DNA of 64,000 nucleotides from Thalassospira sp. (GCF_002709775.1 NZ_PAQR01000054.1:62001-126000), one strand, 5' to 3'. Positions 25,299 through 34,651 are shown, numbered from the stretch's first letter. Notes: generated by a model not told the origin, from the letters alone. Numbers and translations: made by a program.

Positions 25299-26651
25299 AT
25301 GATCAAACGGTTCTTGCTGACCTGCAGTATTCTGGCGACCGGAGGCATGGTTGCCGGCGGCGCATCTGCAGAAAGTCTGGAAGACGCACTTATCAAGGCG
25401 TACCAGAGCAACCCGACACTTGAAGCCGGTCGCGCATCGCTGCGTTCGACCGACGAAGAAATTTCCTCGGCCCTGTCAAACTGGCGGCCGAGTGTCAGCC
25501 TTTCCGGTAGCGCTGGCGTCCGTGACTACGAAACCGAAGTCAACGGCACCAAAACCGATAACAGCCTGACCCCTTATACGGTTGGCTTGGATGTTACCCA
25601 GCCGCTTTATCGTGGTGGCCGTACGACTGCAGAAACCGAACGTGCAGAATCCCGCATCAAGGCAGCGCGCGCGTCCCTGCGCTCGACCGAGCAGGATGTG
25701 ATGCTGCAGGTTTCAACGGCCTATTTCAACGTTCTGCGTGATACGGCGGTTGTCGAGCTTAACCAGAACAACGTTCGCGTTCTGGAACGTCAGCTTGAAG
25801 CAACACGTGATCGCTTTGCGGTTGGTGAAGTGACCCGTACCGACGTCTCCCAGGCTGAAGCACGCCTTGCCGGTGCAAAGGCTGATCTGATTTCGGCACA
25901 GGGTGCCTTGGCCAATACCCGTGCGCAGTATGAGCGCCTTGTTGGCAATCCGCCGAGCGATCTTGAAATTCCGAACCCGCTTGCGGGGCTGCCGACCAGC
26001 ATTTCTGATGTCCTGTCGATCGCACAGGGTCAGCATCCGGACGTTCTGCAGGCGGTTTACACCGAAGAAGCAGCACAGTCTGACATTCGACTGAGCGAAG
26101 GTTCGCTGTATCCGGAAGTCAATCTGGCGGCTGGCGTTGAACGTGCACACGAATCCTCGACCGAGGATTTCACAGCGGACAGCGCAGACATCATCGCGTC
26201 GGTTTCGATCCCGCTTTATCAGCAGGGTGCTGTTTTCTCGAACGTGCGTTCGGCCAAACAGACTGCCGGTCAGGCGCGCATTCAGATTGATGAGGCACGC
26301 CGTGCGGTGATCGAGAACGCCACCAGTGCCTGGGAAACGCTCGTAACGGCGCGTGCAAGCATCGAATCGCAGCAAGCACAGGTTTCATCGGCCGAAGTAG
26401 CCCTTGACGGTGTTCAGCGCGAAGCATCGGTTGGTTCGCGTACCGTTCTTGATGTGCTTGATCAGGAACAGGAACTGCTGCAGGCACGTGTGGACCTTGT
26501 GGGATCGCGTCGTGATGCCGCGGTTGCCGAATTCCAGGTGAAGGCTGCCATGGGCGCGCTCAATGCGCAGGTCCTCGGTCTGCCAGTCGAAATTTATGAC
26601 ACTGAGTCCAACTATAATAAGGTCAAGGGCCAGTGGTGGGGAACGGATTGA
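25299..26651 (+). CDS. tolC: TolC-family outer-membrane efflux/type I secretion channel
   Basis: This 450-residue protein has a signal peptide of about 24 residues ending ASA|ESLEDAL. It then shows the two repeated TolC halves: AYQSNPTLEAGRASLRST near residue 34, YTVGLDVTQPLYRGGRT near 85, FAVGEVTRTDVSQAEARL near 172, VSIPLYQQGAVFSNV near 302, and EASVGSRTVLDVLDQEQEL near 375. It forms the trimeric outer-membrane tunnel for RND, MFS or ABC exporters. The ATG at 25299 follows AAGGGTAG. No inner-membrane partner lies beside it. A 12-base palindrome GGAAAATTTTCC at 25217 sits in the upstream region. It ends before a perfect hairpin at 26667. Confidence 0.95.
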   Translation: MIKRFLLTCSILATGGMVAGGASAESLEDALIKAYQSNPTLEAGRASLRSTDEEISSALSNWRPSVSLSGSAGVRDYETEVNGTKTDNSLTPYTVGLDVTQPLYRGGRTTAETERAESRIKAARASLRSTEQDVMLQVSTAYFNVLRDTAVVELNQNNVRVLERQLEATRDRFAVGEVTRTDVSQAEARLAGAKADLISAQGALANTRAQYERLVGNPPSDLEIPNPLAGLPTSISDVLSIAQGQHPDVLQAVYTEEAAQSDIRLSEGSLYPEVNLAAGVERAHESSTEDFTADSADIIASVSIPLYQQGAVFSNVRSAKQTAGQARIQIDEARRAVIENATSAWETLVTARASIESQQAQVSSAEVALDGVQREASVGSRTVLDVLDQEQELLQARVDLVGSRRDAAVAEFQVKAAMGALNAQVLGLPVEIYDTESNYNKVKGQWWGTD

Positions 26652-26666
26652 TTTGTTGATGGTCGG

Positions 26667-26688
26667 GGCAGGGTGATGTCACCCTGCC
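26667..26688 (+). terminator. Hairpin after tolC
   Basis: GGCAGGGTGA/TCACCCTGCC is a perfect 10-bp stem with a 2-base loop. It lacks a real T-run, so termination may be partial or Rho-assisted. Confidence 0.6.
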
Positions 26689-26743
26689 TTCGGACTTGGG
26701 TCGGATCGGTCTGGTTAAATGACACTAGTGCGGAAGTTTAATT

Positions 26744-27394
26744 ATGAGTGACGGGCAACAAGAACCTTCCATGGAGGATATCCTCCAGTCCATCCGCAAG
26801 ATTCTTGCCGATGAGGGGGATGAAGAAAAACAGGAAGCTGCTCCTGAACCCGAACCGACGCCAGAACCGGAACCCGAGCCAGAACCTGAGCCGGAGCCGG
26901 AACCTGAGCCCGAACCAGAAGAAGAAATCGACGAACTCGTTCTGGACGAAGAGCCCGAGGAACTCGAGTTCGATGACGAACCCGAAGAGCTAGAGCTTGA
27001 CGAGCCGGAAGAAGAGGAAGAACTCGAACTCGACGATATGCTCGATTTCGATGAGACGCCTCTGGAAGAAGAATTCGAAGAGCCGGAACCAGAGCCAGAA
27101 CCGGAACCGGCTATGCCAGCGCTCTATGATGACGAGGATGATGACGAACCGCTGATTTCGAATATGACGGAATCGACGGCTACCGGCACCATCTCGGAAC
27201 TGGCGCAAGCTGTTGCAAAGAAACGCGCAGTTGCCCTTGGCATCAACGCGGGTCATGCAACCCTTGAGGATCTGGTGCGCGATATGCTGCGTCCGTTGCT
27301 TAAGGAATGGCTTGACGAAAACCTTCCCTATATGATCGAACGCCTTGTGAAAAAGGAAATCGAGCGGATCGTGAACCGCGCCGAAGACCTGTAG
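26744..27394 (+). CDS. popZ: Polar organising protein PopZ (DUF2497)
   Basis: This 216-residue protein has the PopZ layout: a conserved N-terminal helix (SMEDILQSIRKILADE, residues 9-24), a long disordered acidic middle, and a conserved C-terminal helical region (LEDLVRDMLRPLLKEWLDEN, then MIERLVKKEIERI). PopZ forms a condensate at the cell pole that anchors the ParB-bound origin and cell-cycle proteins. Here the linker is mostly Pro-Glu dipeptides (residues 34-59) followed by Glu/Asp/Leu runs. The ATG at 26744 follows GGAAG. valS lies downstream past a terminator. Confidence 0.94.
   Translation: MSDGQQEPSMEDILQSIRKILADEGDEEKQEAAPEPEPTPEPEPEPEPEPEPEPEPEPEEEIDELVLDEEPEELEFDDEPEELELDEPEEEEELELDDMLDFDETPLEEEFEEPEPEPEPEPAMPALYDDEDDDEPLISNMTESTATGTISELAQAVAKKRAVALGINAGHATLEDLVRDMLRPLLKEWLDENLPYMIERLVKKEIERIVNRAEDL
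26843..26920 (+). repeat. Pro-Glu codon repeat within popZ
   Basis: Tandem 6-base units (CCNGAR-type, e.g. CCAGAA, CCGGAG) encode about 12 Pro-Glu pairs. A shorter second run lies near 27085-27110. The units differ at third positions, so the repeat is selected at protein level or is old. Confidence 0.8.
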
Positions 27395-27415
27395 GCGAGC
27401 CGATTTTAACATTCG

Positions 27416-27445
27416 AGCGGCGCGCCAACGGTGCGCCGCTTTTTC
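27416..27445 (+). terminator. Terminator after popZ
   Basis: AGCGGCGCGCC pairs with GGTGCGCCGCT at 10 of 11 positions, followed by TTTTCTTT. Confidence 0.88.
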
Positions 27446-27484
27446 TTTGTATAACTGATGAAACCCGCAGCGGATCAAAAGACC

Positions 27485-30151
27485 ATGTTGGAGAAGACCT
27501 ACAACCCGGCCGATGTTGAAGGCAGACTTTACGATAAATGGGAAAAATCAGGGGCGTTTGCCGCTGATCCGGCATCAAGTGCTGATCCCTATGTCATCAT
27601 GATGCCGCCGCCCAACGTGACCGGCAGCCTCCACATGGGGCATGCATTGACCTTTACGCTTCAGGATATCCTGATCCGTTACAACCGCATGAAGGGCAAA
27701 GACACCCTTTGGCAGCCAGGTACCGACCATGCCGGTATCGCGACCCAGATGGTTGTCGAACGCCAGCTTGGCGAACAGAACGTCACGCGCCATGACCTTG
27801 GCCGTGAAAAGTTTGTCGAGAAAGTCTGGGAATGGAAAGAACATTCCGGAGGCACGATCACCAACCAGCTGCGCCGTCTGGGCGCATCGCCGGATTGGCC
27901 GCGTGAACGCTTTACCATGGATGACGGCCTGTCGGCCGCTGTCCGCAAGGTATTCGTCAAGCTTCACAAGGATGGCCTGATCTATCGTGACAAGCGTCTG
28001 GTTAACTGGGATCCGAAGCTTCTGACCGCAATTTCCGACCTTGAGGTCGTTCAGAAAGAAGTCAAAGGCCATTACTGGCACTTCAAATATCCGATCGAAG
28101 GCCGCGATGGCGAGTTCGTGACGGTCGCAACCACCCGCCCGGAAACCATGCTGGGCGATACCGGTATTGCCGTTCATCCCGAAGACGAACGTTACAAGGA
28201 CCTGATCGGACAGTACTGCATTCTTCCGATTGTCAGCCGTCGCATCAAGATTGTGGCCGACGAGTATGCTGATCCGGAAAAAGGATCGGGCGCGGTCAAG
28301 ATCACGCCGGCCCACGACTTCAACGACTTTGAAGTCGGCAAACGTGCTGGCCTTGAAAAGATCAACATCATGGATGATCACGCGCGCATCAATGACGACG
28401 CGCCTGAGGAATACCGTGGTCTGGATCGCTTTGAAGCCCGCAAGCAGATCGTTGCCAAGATGGACGAGCTCGGTTTGCTTGAGAAGATCGAAGATACTGT
28501 TCACATGGTCCCGTATGGCGACCGTTCGAACGTCGTTATCGAGCCATATCTGACCGACCAGTGGTTCGTGAATGCCGAAGTTCTTGCCAAACCGGCGACC
28601 GAAGCCGTTGAGGACGGTCGTATCCGCTTTGTGCCGAAGAACTGGGAAAACACCTATTTTGAGTGGATGCGCAACATCCAGCCGTGGTGTATCTCCCGTC
28701 AGCTTTGGTGGGGGCATCGTATTCCGGCCTGGTTCGGTCCGGATGGCGAGTTCTTTGTTGAAGAAACCGAAGAAGAAGCCATCGCAGCCGCCAAGACCCA
28801 TTATGGCAAGGATGTCGAACTGACCCAGGAAACCGACGTTCTCGATACCTGGTTCTCGTCTGGTCTTTGGCCGTATTCGACGCTTGGCTGGCCGGACAAG
28901 ACCCCGGAACTGGCGAAATACTATCCGGGCGATGTTCTGGTCACCGGCTTTGACATCATCTTCTTCTGGGTTGCCCGGATGATCATGATGAGCATGTATT
29001 TCATGGATGGCAAAGTACCGTTCCGTGATGTCTATATTCATGCGCTGGTCCGTGACGAACACGGTCAGAAGATGTCCAAATCCAAGGGCAACGTCATCGA
29101 TCCGCTCGAGATCATTGATGAATATGGCTGCGATGCGCTGCGCTTTACCCTGACAGCCCTTGCTGCGCAGGGACGCGACATCAAGCTTGCCGCATCGCGT
29201 GTTGAGGGTTATCGCAACTTTGCGACCAAGCTTTGGAACGCCGCGCGCTTTGCCGAAATGAACGAATGCAAGCCGGTCGATGGCTTTGACCCGGCAAGCG
29301 TGAAGTCGACCCTTGGTCGCTGGATCGTTGGCAAAACGGCTGAGGCCGCCAAGGCAGTTGGAACCGGTATTGAAACCTATCGTTTCAATGACGCAGCCAG
29401 CAGTGCCTATCAGTTCGTCTGGGGCTCATTCTGTGACTGGTATCTGGAACTGGCCAAACCGGTTCTGATGGGCAGCGACGAGGAAGCCAAGGCCGAAATC
29501 CGTGCGGTTACCGCATGGGTTCTTGATCAGATCCTGTTGATCCTGCATCCGGTCATGCCGTTCATCACCGAAGAACTGTGGGATAAAACCGCCGACAGCC
29601 GTTCGAAAATGCTGATCGCCGAGGGATATCCGCAGTTTGACGAGTCCCTGATTGACCGTGACGCCGAAGCCGAGGTCGATCTGGCCATTCGCCTGATTGG
29701 CGACATCCGCGGTGTCCGTTCGGAAATGAATGTACCGCCGGCAGCAGAAGTGCCGATCTACCTTGTCGATGCGACCGATGCGATGAAGGCCGCGGTAAGC
29801 GCACAGGAAGCACAGGTCAAACGTCTTGCACGTGTTGCCGATATTGCCTTCAAAGGGCAGGGTGATGTTGAAGCCATTGCCAAGGGTGCAATCCAGACCG
29901 TGGTCGATGGCGTGACCGTCTTTGTATCGGTTGCCGATTTCATTGATGTGGCTGCCGAAAAGGCCCGTCTTGAAAAGGAAATCCAGGACAAGACGAAATA
30001 CATCAAGGCGCAGGAAGGCAAACTTTCGAACGAGAAGTTCGTCAGCCGCGCACCGGAACACATCGTCACCGCCGAAAAAGCCAAGTTGGAAGAAGCCAAG
30101 GATACCCTGGCGAAACTCAATGAGGCGTTCGAGCGTATCGCTTCGATGTGA
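27485..30151 (+). CDS. valS: Valyl-tRNA synthetase
   Basis: This 888-residue class I synthetase charges tRNA-Val. It has HIGH as NVTGSLHMGHA near residue 45 and KMSKS as GQKMSKSKGNVIDP near 525. An editing (CP1) domain lies between them with TTRPETMLGDTGIAVHPED. The C-terminal coiled-coil arm is FIDVAAEKARLEKEIQDK. The length is normal. The ATG at 27485 (MLEKTYNP) fits family starts; an upstream ATG at 27458 would add nine residues without a ribosome site. It follows the popZ terminator and ends at its own terminator at 30173. Confidence 0.97.
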   Translation: MLEKTYNPADVEGRLYDKWEKSGAFAADPASSADPYVIMMPPPNVTGSLHMGHALTFTLQDILIRYNRMKGKDTLWQPGTDHAGIATQMVVERQLGEQNVTRHDLGREKFVEKVWEWKEHSGGTITNQLRRLGASPDWPRERFTMDDGLSAAVRKVFVKLHKDGLIYRDKRLVNWDPKLLTAISDLEVVQKEVKGHYWHFKYPIEGRDGEFVTVATTRPETMLGDTGIAVHPEDERYKDLIGQYCILPIVSRRIKIVADEYADPEKGSGAVKITPAHDFNDFEVGKRAGLEKINIMDDHARINDDAPEEYRGLDRFEARKQIVAKMDELGLLEKIEDTVHMVPYGDRSNVVIEPYLTDQWFVNAEVLAKPATEAVEDGRIRFVPKNWENTYFEWMRNIQPWCISRQLWWGHRIPAWFGPDGEFFVEETEEEAIAAAKTHYGKDVELTQETDVLDTWFSSGLWPYSTLGWPDKTPELAKYYPGDVLVTGFDIIFFWVARMIMMSMYFMDGKVPFRDVYIHALVRDEHGQKMSKSKGNVIDPLEIIDEYGCDALRFTLTALAAQGRDIKLAASRVEGYRNFATKLWNAARFAEMNECKPVDGFDPASVKSTLGRWIVGKTAEAAKAVGTGIETYRFNDAASSAYQFVWGSFCDWYLELAKPVLMGSDEEAKAEIRAVTAWVLDQILLILHPVMPFITEELWDKTADSRSKMLIAEGYPQFDESLIDRDAEAEVDLAIRLIGDIRGVRSEMNVPPAAEVPIYLVDATDAMKAAVSAQEAQVKRLARVADIAFKGQGDVEAIAKGAIQTVVDGVTVFVSVADFIDVAAEKARLEKEIQDKTKYIKAQEGKLSNEKFVSRAPEHIVTAEKAKLEEAKDTLAKLNEAFERIASM

Positions 30152-30172
30152 TCCGAAATTGATATCTTGAGC

Positions 30173-30205
30173 AAAAGGCCAACCCATAAAGGTTGGCCTT
30201 TTCTT
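30173..30205 (+). terminator. Terminator after valS
   Basis: The stem AAAAGGCCAACC/GGTTGGCCTTTT is followed by CTTTTT. Confidence 0.92.
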
Positions 30206-30356
30206 TTTGCCACTCTGTGAAACGCGCACCCGCGCATAAAAACCTTCGCCAGATGACAAAAGAATCGCTTAGATTGGCGTGCCGGATCCTTGATGTGGCT
30301 GTAACCCGCACGTTGCTGCGGTTTTGATCCTTTTCCCGCAAGATTGCCTCTGCCGA

Positions 30357-31757
30357 ATGCTGATTGAAGAATGCCCCTATATTGAGCCTGTCGACGCCTA
30401 TGGCGCCTTTGCCATTTTTGCCGATAGTCACTTTCTGGATTCCGGCGACCGTGACCGGTTCTCATATATCGTGGTTTCACCGCTTCATAAACTAACTGCC
30501 AAGAACGGGCAGGCGGTGCTTGATGGCTTTGATGTGCCGGGCAATCCGTTTGATGTGCTTGGCGATCTGTTGCAGCGCTATCAGATCGAAACAGATCCTG
30601 ATCTGCCTCCATTCCAAGGCGGGGTTGTGGGCTATTTCGGCTATGAGCTGGCGCATCAAACCGAAGTGCTGCCTGTTGCCGCTAATGATTGGCTTTCCAT
30701 GCCGGATATGGCGGTCGGGATCTATGATCTGGTAATCGCGTTTGATCAGCATGATCGCCGCATGTGGCTGATCTCGACAGGGATTCCAGAGGCGGCCGGG
30801 CCGAAACGTGATCAGCGCGCCAATGATCGCATGATGCTGATCCGCAAGTATCTGAAACTTGCCCGTCCGTTGATTGACACACCCGATATTCCTCACACAC
30901 CAAGCCTATCGCCGTGGCAATCGAACTTTGATCGTGCCGGGTACAAAGCAGCTGTGCAGCGGGTGATTGATTACATTTTCGCTGGCGACATTTTCCAGGC
31001 CAACCTGTCGCAAAGCTTCCGGGCAGAGTTCGCACCAGACGACATTCCCAAACGGTTTGATCTTTATCGCCGTCTGCGTGACATCAGCTCGGCACCTTTC
31101 GGGGCGTTTCTGAATTTCGGGGATGTTGCCGTCCTGTCAAATTCACCAGAACGGTTTTTAAAGGTCACAAACGGACAGATCGAAACCAAACCGATCAAGG
31201 GGACAAGGCCGCGCGGCGAAACCCCGTTAAGCGATGCCGAGCTGGCACAAGAGTTAATGCTATCGCGTAAGGATCGCGCAGAAAATGTTATGATCGTTGA
31301 TCTTTTGCGCAACGACCTTTCAAAGGTGAGCAATCCTCACACTGTGCAAACACCTGCGATCTGTGCCTTGGAAAGTTATGCCAATGTCCACCATCTGGTC
31401 TCGACCGTGACGGGCGAGCTTAAGGCGGACAAAACAGCGATTGATGCATTGCGTGCCTGTTTCCCTGGGGGATCTATTACTGGTGCCCCTAAAATCCGGG
31501 CGATGGAAATTATCACCGAACTCGAAGAAACCACGCGCGGGGCTTATTGCGGGGCGATCGGTTATGTCGGGTTTGACGGAACCATGGATACCAACATCGC
31601 AATCCGCACGCTGAGTGTGAATGGCGGCAAGATGGCGTTTAATGTGGGCGGCGGCATCGTTGCTGATAGCGACCCCGGACTCGAATACGAGGAAACCCTC
31701 GTTAAAGCAGCCAAGATGTTCGAGCTGTTCGGGATCAAGGCAGGGGATCTGTCATGA
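30357..31757 (+). CDS. pabB: Aminodeoxychorismate synthase component I
   Basis: PabB turns chorismate plus ammonia into aminodeoxychorismate in folate synthesis. The protein is 466 residues long. The diagnostic PIKGTRPRG (Lys, rather than the Ala of anthranilate synthase) lies near residue 280. The chorismate-binding core includes IFAGDIFQANLSQ near 207, SNSPERFL near 260, DLLRNDLSKV near 317, and FPGGSITGAPK near 370. The start is uncertain: ATG 30357 is chosen, with a poor ribosome site. The TGA overlaps the pabA start by four bases, indicating coupling to the glutaminase. It is first in pabB-pabA-pabC. Confidence 0.94.
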   Translation: MLIEECPYIEPVDAYGAFAIFADSHFLDSGDRDRFSYIVVSPLHKLTAKNGQAVLDGFDVPGNPFDVLGDLLQRYQIETDPDLPPFQGGVVGYFGYELAHQTEVLPVAANDWLSMPDMAVGIYDLVIAFDQHDRRMWLISTGIPEAAGPKRDQRANDRMMLIRKYLKLARPLIDTPDIPHTPSLSPWQSNFDRAGYKAAVQRVIDYIFAGDIFQANLSQSFRAEFAPDDIPKRFDLYRRLRDISSAPFGAFLNFGDVAVLSNSPERFLKVTNGQIETKPIKGTRPRGETPLSDAELAQELMLSRKDRAENVMIVDLLRNDLSKVSNPHTVQTPAICALESYANVHHLVSTVTGELKADKTAIDALRACFPGGSITGAPKIRAMEIITELEETTRGAYCGAIGYVGFDGTMDTNIAIRTLSVNGGKMAFNVGGGIVADSDPGLEYEETLVKAAKMFELFGIKAGDLS

Positions 31758-32341
31758 TCCTGTTGATTGATAACTATGATTCGTTCGTTTTCAATCTTGC
31801 CCGCTATCTTGAAGAACTTGGACATGTGGTCAAGGTGGTGCGAAATGACGACATAACGGTCGAGGGTGTCCGTGATTTGTCGCCAGAGGCCATCGTGTTT
31901 TCACCGGGGCCTTGTGGCCCGGATGAAGCGGGCAACAGTCTTGATCTGATCAATGGTCTGAAGGCAGAGTTCCCAATGCTGGGTGTCTGTCTGGGGCATC
32001 AATCGATTGCCCAGGCGTTTGGCGGCACGGTAAAGCGTGCAAAGCGGCCGGTACATGGCATGACTTCGCATATCAGCCATACGGGGACAGATTTGTTCGC
32101 CGGGTTAAACAATCCTTTGCAAGTCACACGCTATCACTCGTTAATTGTTGATTTGCCAAATGATGGCAGTTTAATCGAAACAGCAACGGGACCGGATGGC
32201 GAAGTCATGGCATTTGCCCATGCAACCTTGCCGATCTATGGGGTACAGTTTCATCCCGAGGCTGTTTTGACTGAACAGGGCCATGCGCTGTTGGCCAATT
32301 TTCTGAAACGTGCTTCCGGGCAGGGAGCCGACAACGACTAA
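31754..32341 (+). CDS. pabA: Aminodeoxychorismate synthase glutaminase (component II)
   Basis: This 195-residue class I glutamine amidotransferase delivers ammonia to PabB. It opens MILLIDNYDSFVFNL, carries the nucleophile Cys79 in MLGVCLGHQ, and has FHPEAVLTEQG near residue 165 with the catalytic His-Glu. The oxyanion turn reads SPGPCGPDEAG. The same family serves anthranilate synthase, but the adjacent pabB and pabC point to p-aminobenzoate. It overlaps pabB by four bases; pabC starts 12 bases after its stop. Confidence 0.95.
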   Translation: MILLIDNYDSFVFNLARYLEELGHVVKVVRNDDITVEGVRDLSPEAIVFSPGPCGPDEAGNSLDLINGLKAEFPMLGVCLGHQSIAQAFGGTVKRAKRPVHGMTSHISHTGTDLFAGLNNPLQVTRYHSLIVDLPNDGSLIETATGPDGEVMAFAHATLPIYGVQFHPEAVLTEQGHALLANFLKRASGQGADND

Positions 32342-32353
32342 AGGGACCGGGCA

Positions 32354-33211
32354 ATGCAGGTTTGGATGAATGGCAGTTTTCGTGATCTTGATGAAGCATC
32401 CATTCCGGTAACGGATCGTGGATTCCTTCTGGGGGACGGCTTTTTTGAAACCATGCGTGCCCATGAAGGCAAGATAGCCTGGATTGATGCCCATATGGGG
32501 CGCCTCGATCACCACGCCGAACTGATCGAATTTCCGCTCGACCTGTTGCCGGAAACAGAAGAAGTCGAAGAAGTCGTCGCAAAACTGTTTGAGCAAATTC
32601 ACCGCAAGGATGCAGTTGTGCGGATGACGGTATCGCGTGGCTCGGGCGAACGTGGCTTGCTGCCACCCGGTTCGCCGGATCCGACCATCCTGATTACCGC
32701 AGAACCGTTTGAGCCGGTTGATCCGAATATTGGTCTGACGTTGGCGACCTCGCAGAAAGTGCGTCGTAATCCGAATTCGGTCGCAGGTAGCATCAAAAGC
32801 ACCAACTACATGGACAATATCGCAGCCAAGCAGGAAGTGCAGAAATACGGCGCGCAGGACGCCATCATTCTGTCGGCTGAGGGGCATGTGGCCGAAACCA
32901 CGGTCGCCAACCTGTTTGCTATTGATGGCGAAACCCTGTGGACTCCGGATGAAGACACCGGGATTCTGTGTGGGCTTGCGCGCGACTTTGTTCTGCAATG
33001 GGCCGAGGAAGCAGAAGTCGAAGTCAGTTTCGAGCCAAAGGCACCCGAAGAACTCAAGGAGTTCGATGCGGTGTTTACGGCAAACGCGCTGCAGGGCTTG
33101 CGCGTTGTAGATCGCGTCGATGGTTACGTGGTCGGGGTACCAGCAAAAACCTTCTTCACCAAACTTGCCCTAATGGCAGAAGTGGATCTATGCGATGGTA
33201 TAGTAATTTAG
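32354..33211 (+). CDS. pabC: Class IV aminotransferase, probable aminodeoxychorismate lyase
   Basis: This 285-residue fold-type IV PLP enzyme likely releases pyruvate from aminodeoxychorismate to give p-aminobenzoate. Seen are FRDLDEASIPVTDRGFLLGDG (N-terminal strand), FFETMRAHEGK, the PLP lysine in IKSTNYMDN near residue 156, and the phosphate-binding segment EGHVAETTVANLF near 180. D-amino acid and branched-chain aminotransferases share this fold, so the role rests on the pabB-pabA context. The ATG at 32354 follows GGGACCGGG. Confidence 0.85.
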   Translation: MQVWMNGSFRDLDEASIPVTDRGFLLGDGFFETMRAHEGKIAWIDAHMGRLDHHAELIEFPLDLLPETEEVEEVVAKLFEQIHRKDAVVRMTVSRGSGERGLLPPGSPDPTILITAEPFEPVDPNIGLTLATSQKVRRNPNSVAGSIKSTNYMDNIAAKQEVQKYGAQDAIILSAEGHVAETTVANLFAIDGETLWTPDEDTGILCGLARDFVLQWAEEAEVEVSFEPKAPEELKEFDAVFTANALQGLRVVDRVDGYVVGVPAKTFFTKLALMAEVDLCDGIVI

Positions 33212-33267
33212 GTTGAAATTACCCCTTTCGTGGGATATGGTCCCGTGCAATTCAAACGGGAATGCCT

Positions 33268-34545
33268 ATGAACGCGCACGCCACCAAATCTGCACTGACG
33301 ATTAACCGCTTTGTCGAAAGCCTGCGCAAACACGCGGCAAACGGCAAGGCGCCGCTATTGGGGATCCTCAATATCCCGGCTGACCTGCGTCTTGGTACTG
33401 AGGATTATCAGGCCATTACGCGCGATGCCTTCCACAATCTCCCCGAGAACACCAAGGTCTATCGCCTTGAAAATGGCATGGTGGCGTTTGTGCGTGCCGG
33501 TAGCTGGAATAATGACGACAACACCTTTGTCGAGCATATCCGTGAAATCCTGACCGACGTCATCGATCGGCAGGGTCTTGGGCATATTCCAATAAACCTT
33601 TGGAACCGCTTCGAATGGCCCAAAGACGAGCAAAAGCTTGCTGATCTGCTTGGCATTTCCGTGGCCGAGCGTCCAAGCAGTGACGCGTCCGTCCGTTTTG
33701 ATATGGCCGAAATGCTGCGAGGCGCCATCACCACCGAGGCTGTGTTTGATTCCTGCCGACGCCAGGCAATTGTCTGCTTTGATGACAGCCGCCGCGAAGT
33801 GCTGGGCCATGAAATCTATTGTTCGCTTGATTACCTGCGCCAGCACCACCTTGCCAGTTTCCTGTTGGAAGGGCCGGGGGAGATCGAAATCCTGTCGCGT
33901 GTCCTCGATGAGAAGATCATGGAGGTAACGGTATCCATGGCATCGTCCATATTGCCGGACCGAATACACCTCAACATGCAGATCCAGACGGTGCACAGCG
34001 ACACGTTCACCGATTTCATTGCCGAACATGACGGCAAGCTGATCGAAAACATGGCAATCGAGTTTTCCATGGAAAATGCGATTGCGAACTGGTGGGAATT
34101 CGAGGATGCCTGCGAATTCCTGCATTCGCTTGGCATTAAGGTCGGTCTGGACCGCATCACGTTGCCGGCACTTGAATTCCTGTCGCCGCGCAAAATGAAT
34201 GTCGATTTCATCAAGGTCATCTGGGATCAAAACATCGTCGGGTCCCGTCGTGCCGAGGTGGCAGAACGGCTGCGTGAATTTGCAGCCCTGTTTGCCGACC
34301 AGAGCCTTATCCTGACGCGCTGTGACAGCCGGACAGCTCTGCGCATGGGCAGAAGCCTTGGTGTGGACGTCTTTGAGGGTAGCTATATCGATGCGATGCT
34401 TGGCGGGTATCTGCATCGTGAATGCAAAACCCAAAGCCGGTCATCGGACAAGAAATGCGCGGTTTGCCAATGGGCCCCCCGTGAAGCCCGCAAGAACGGG
34501 TGTGATTTCCACTTCCGGGCGGGAAAGCTTCTTTCGGAAACTTAA
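33268..34545 (+). CDS. Degenerate EAL-like domain protein with C-terminal Cys/His cluster
   Basis: This 425-residue soluble protein carries a C-terminal half that resembles an EAL phosphodiesterase barrel: MAIEFSMENAIAN near 270, LHSLGIKVGLDRITL near 295, LSPRKMNVDFIKV near 312, and a late VDVFEGSYIDAMLGG near 370, which matches the usual GxxxQGY end. The catalytic ExL and DDFG residues are missing (EFSM, LDRIT), so hydrolysis of c-di-GMP is unlikely. The C-terminus adds C-x2-C-x11-C-x2-H (CAVC ... CDFH), a possible zinc site. ATG 33268 is preferred (GGGA at seven bases). It stands between pabC and the FMN riboswitch. A regulatory or scaffold role is inferred. Confidence 0.6.
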   Translation: MNAHATKSALTINRFVESLRKHAANGKAPLLGILNIPADLRLGTEDYQAITRDAFHNLPENTKVYRLENGMVAFVRAGSWNNDDNTFVEHIREILTDVIDRQGLGHIPINLWNRFEWPKDEQKLADLLGISVAERPSSDASVRFDMAEMLRGAITTEAVFDSCRRQAIVCFDDSRREVLGHEIYCSLDYLRQHHLASFLLEGPGEIEILSRVLDEKIMEVTVSMASSILPDRIHLNMQIQTVHSDTFTDFIAEHDGKLIENMAIEFSMENAIANWWEFEDACEFLHSLGIKVGLDRITLPALEFLSPRKMNVDFIKVIWDQNIVGSRRAEVAERLREFAALFADQSLILTRCDSRTALRMGRSLGVDVFEGSYIDAMLGGYLHRECKTQSRSSDKKCAVCQWAPREARKNGCDFHFRAGKLLSET

Positions 34546-34651
34546 ACCACAAATTTTCAATGGTTTTAAGGTGTTTGACAATGCAGGTGCGCTTTCATAA
34601 AGTGCGCTTGTTGATCAATTGTGATCAACGTTTGTCGTTGAAACACGGCGC

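Noticed and set aside
26843-26920. Short regular repeats that could look like a CRISPR or VNTR
   Set aside because: The units are in-frame Pro-Glu codons inside popZ and there are no unique spacers.
27575-29062. A 495-codon open frame on the minus strand opposite valS
   Set aside because: It lies fully inside a certain gene, has no ribosome site and shows no family; high-GC antisense frames of this kind are expected. The same applies to long frames opposite the M23 gene, serS, the ABC ATPase and argS.
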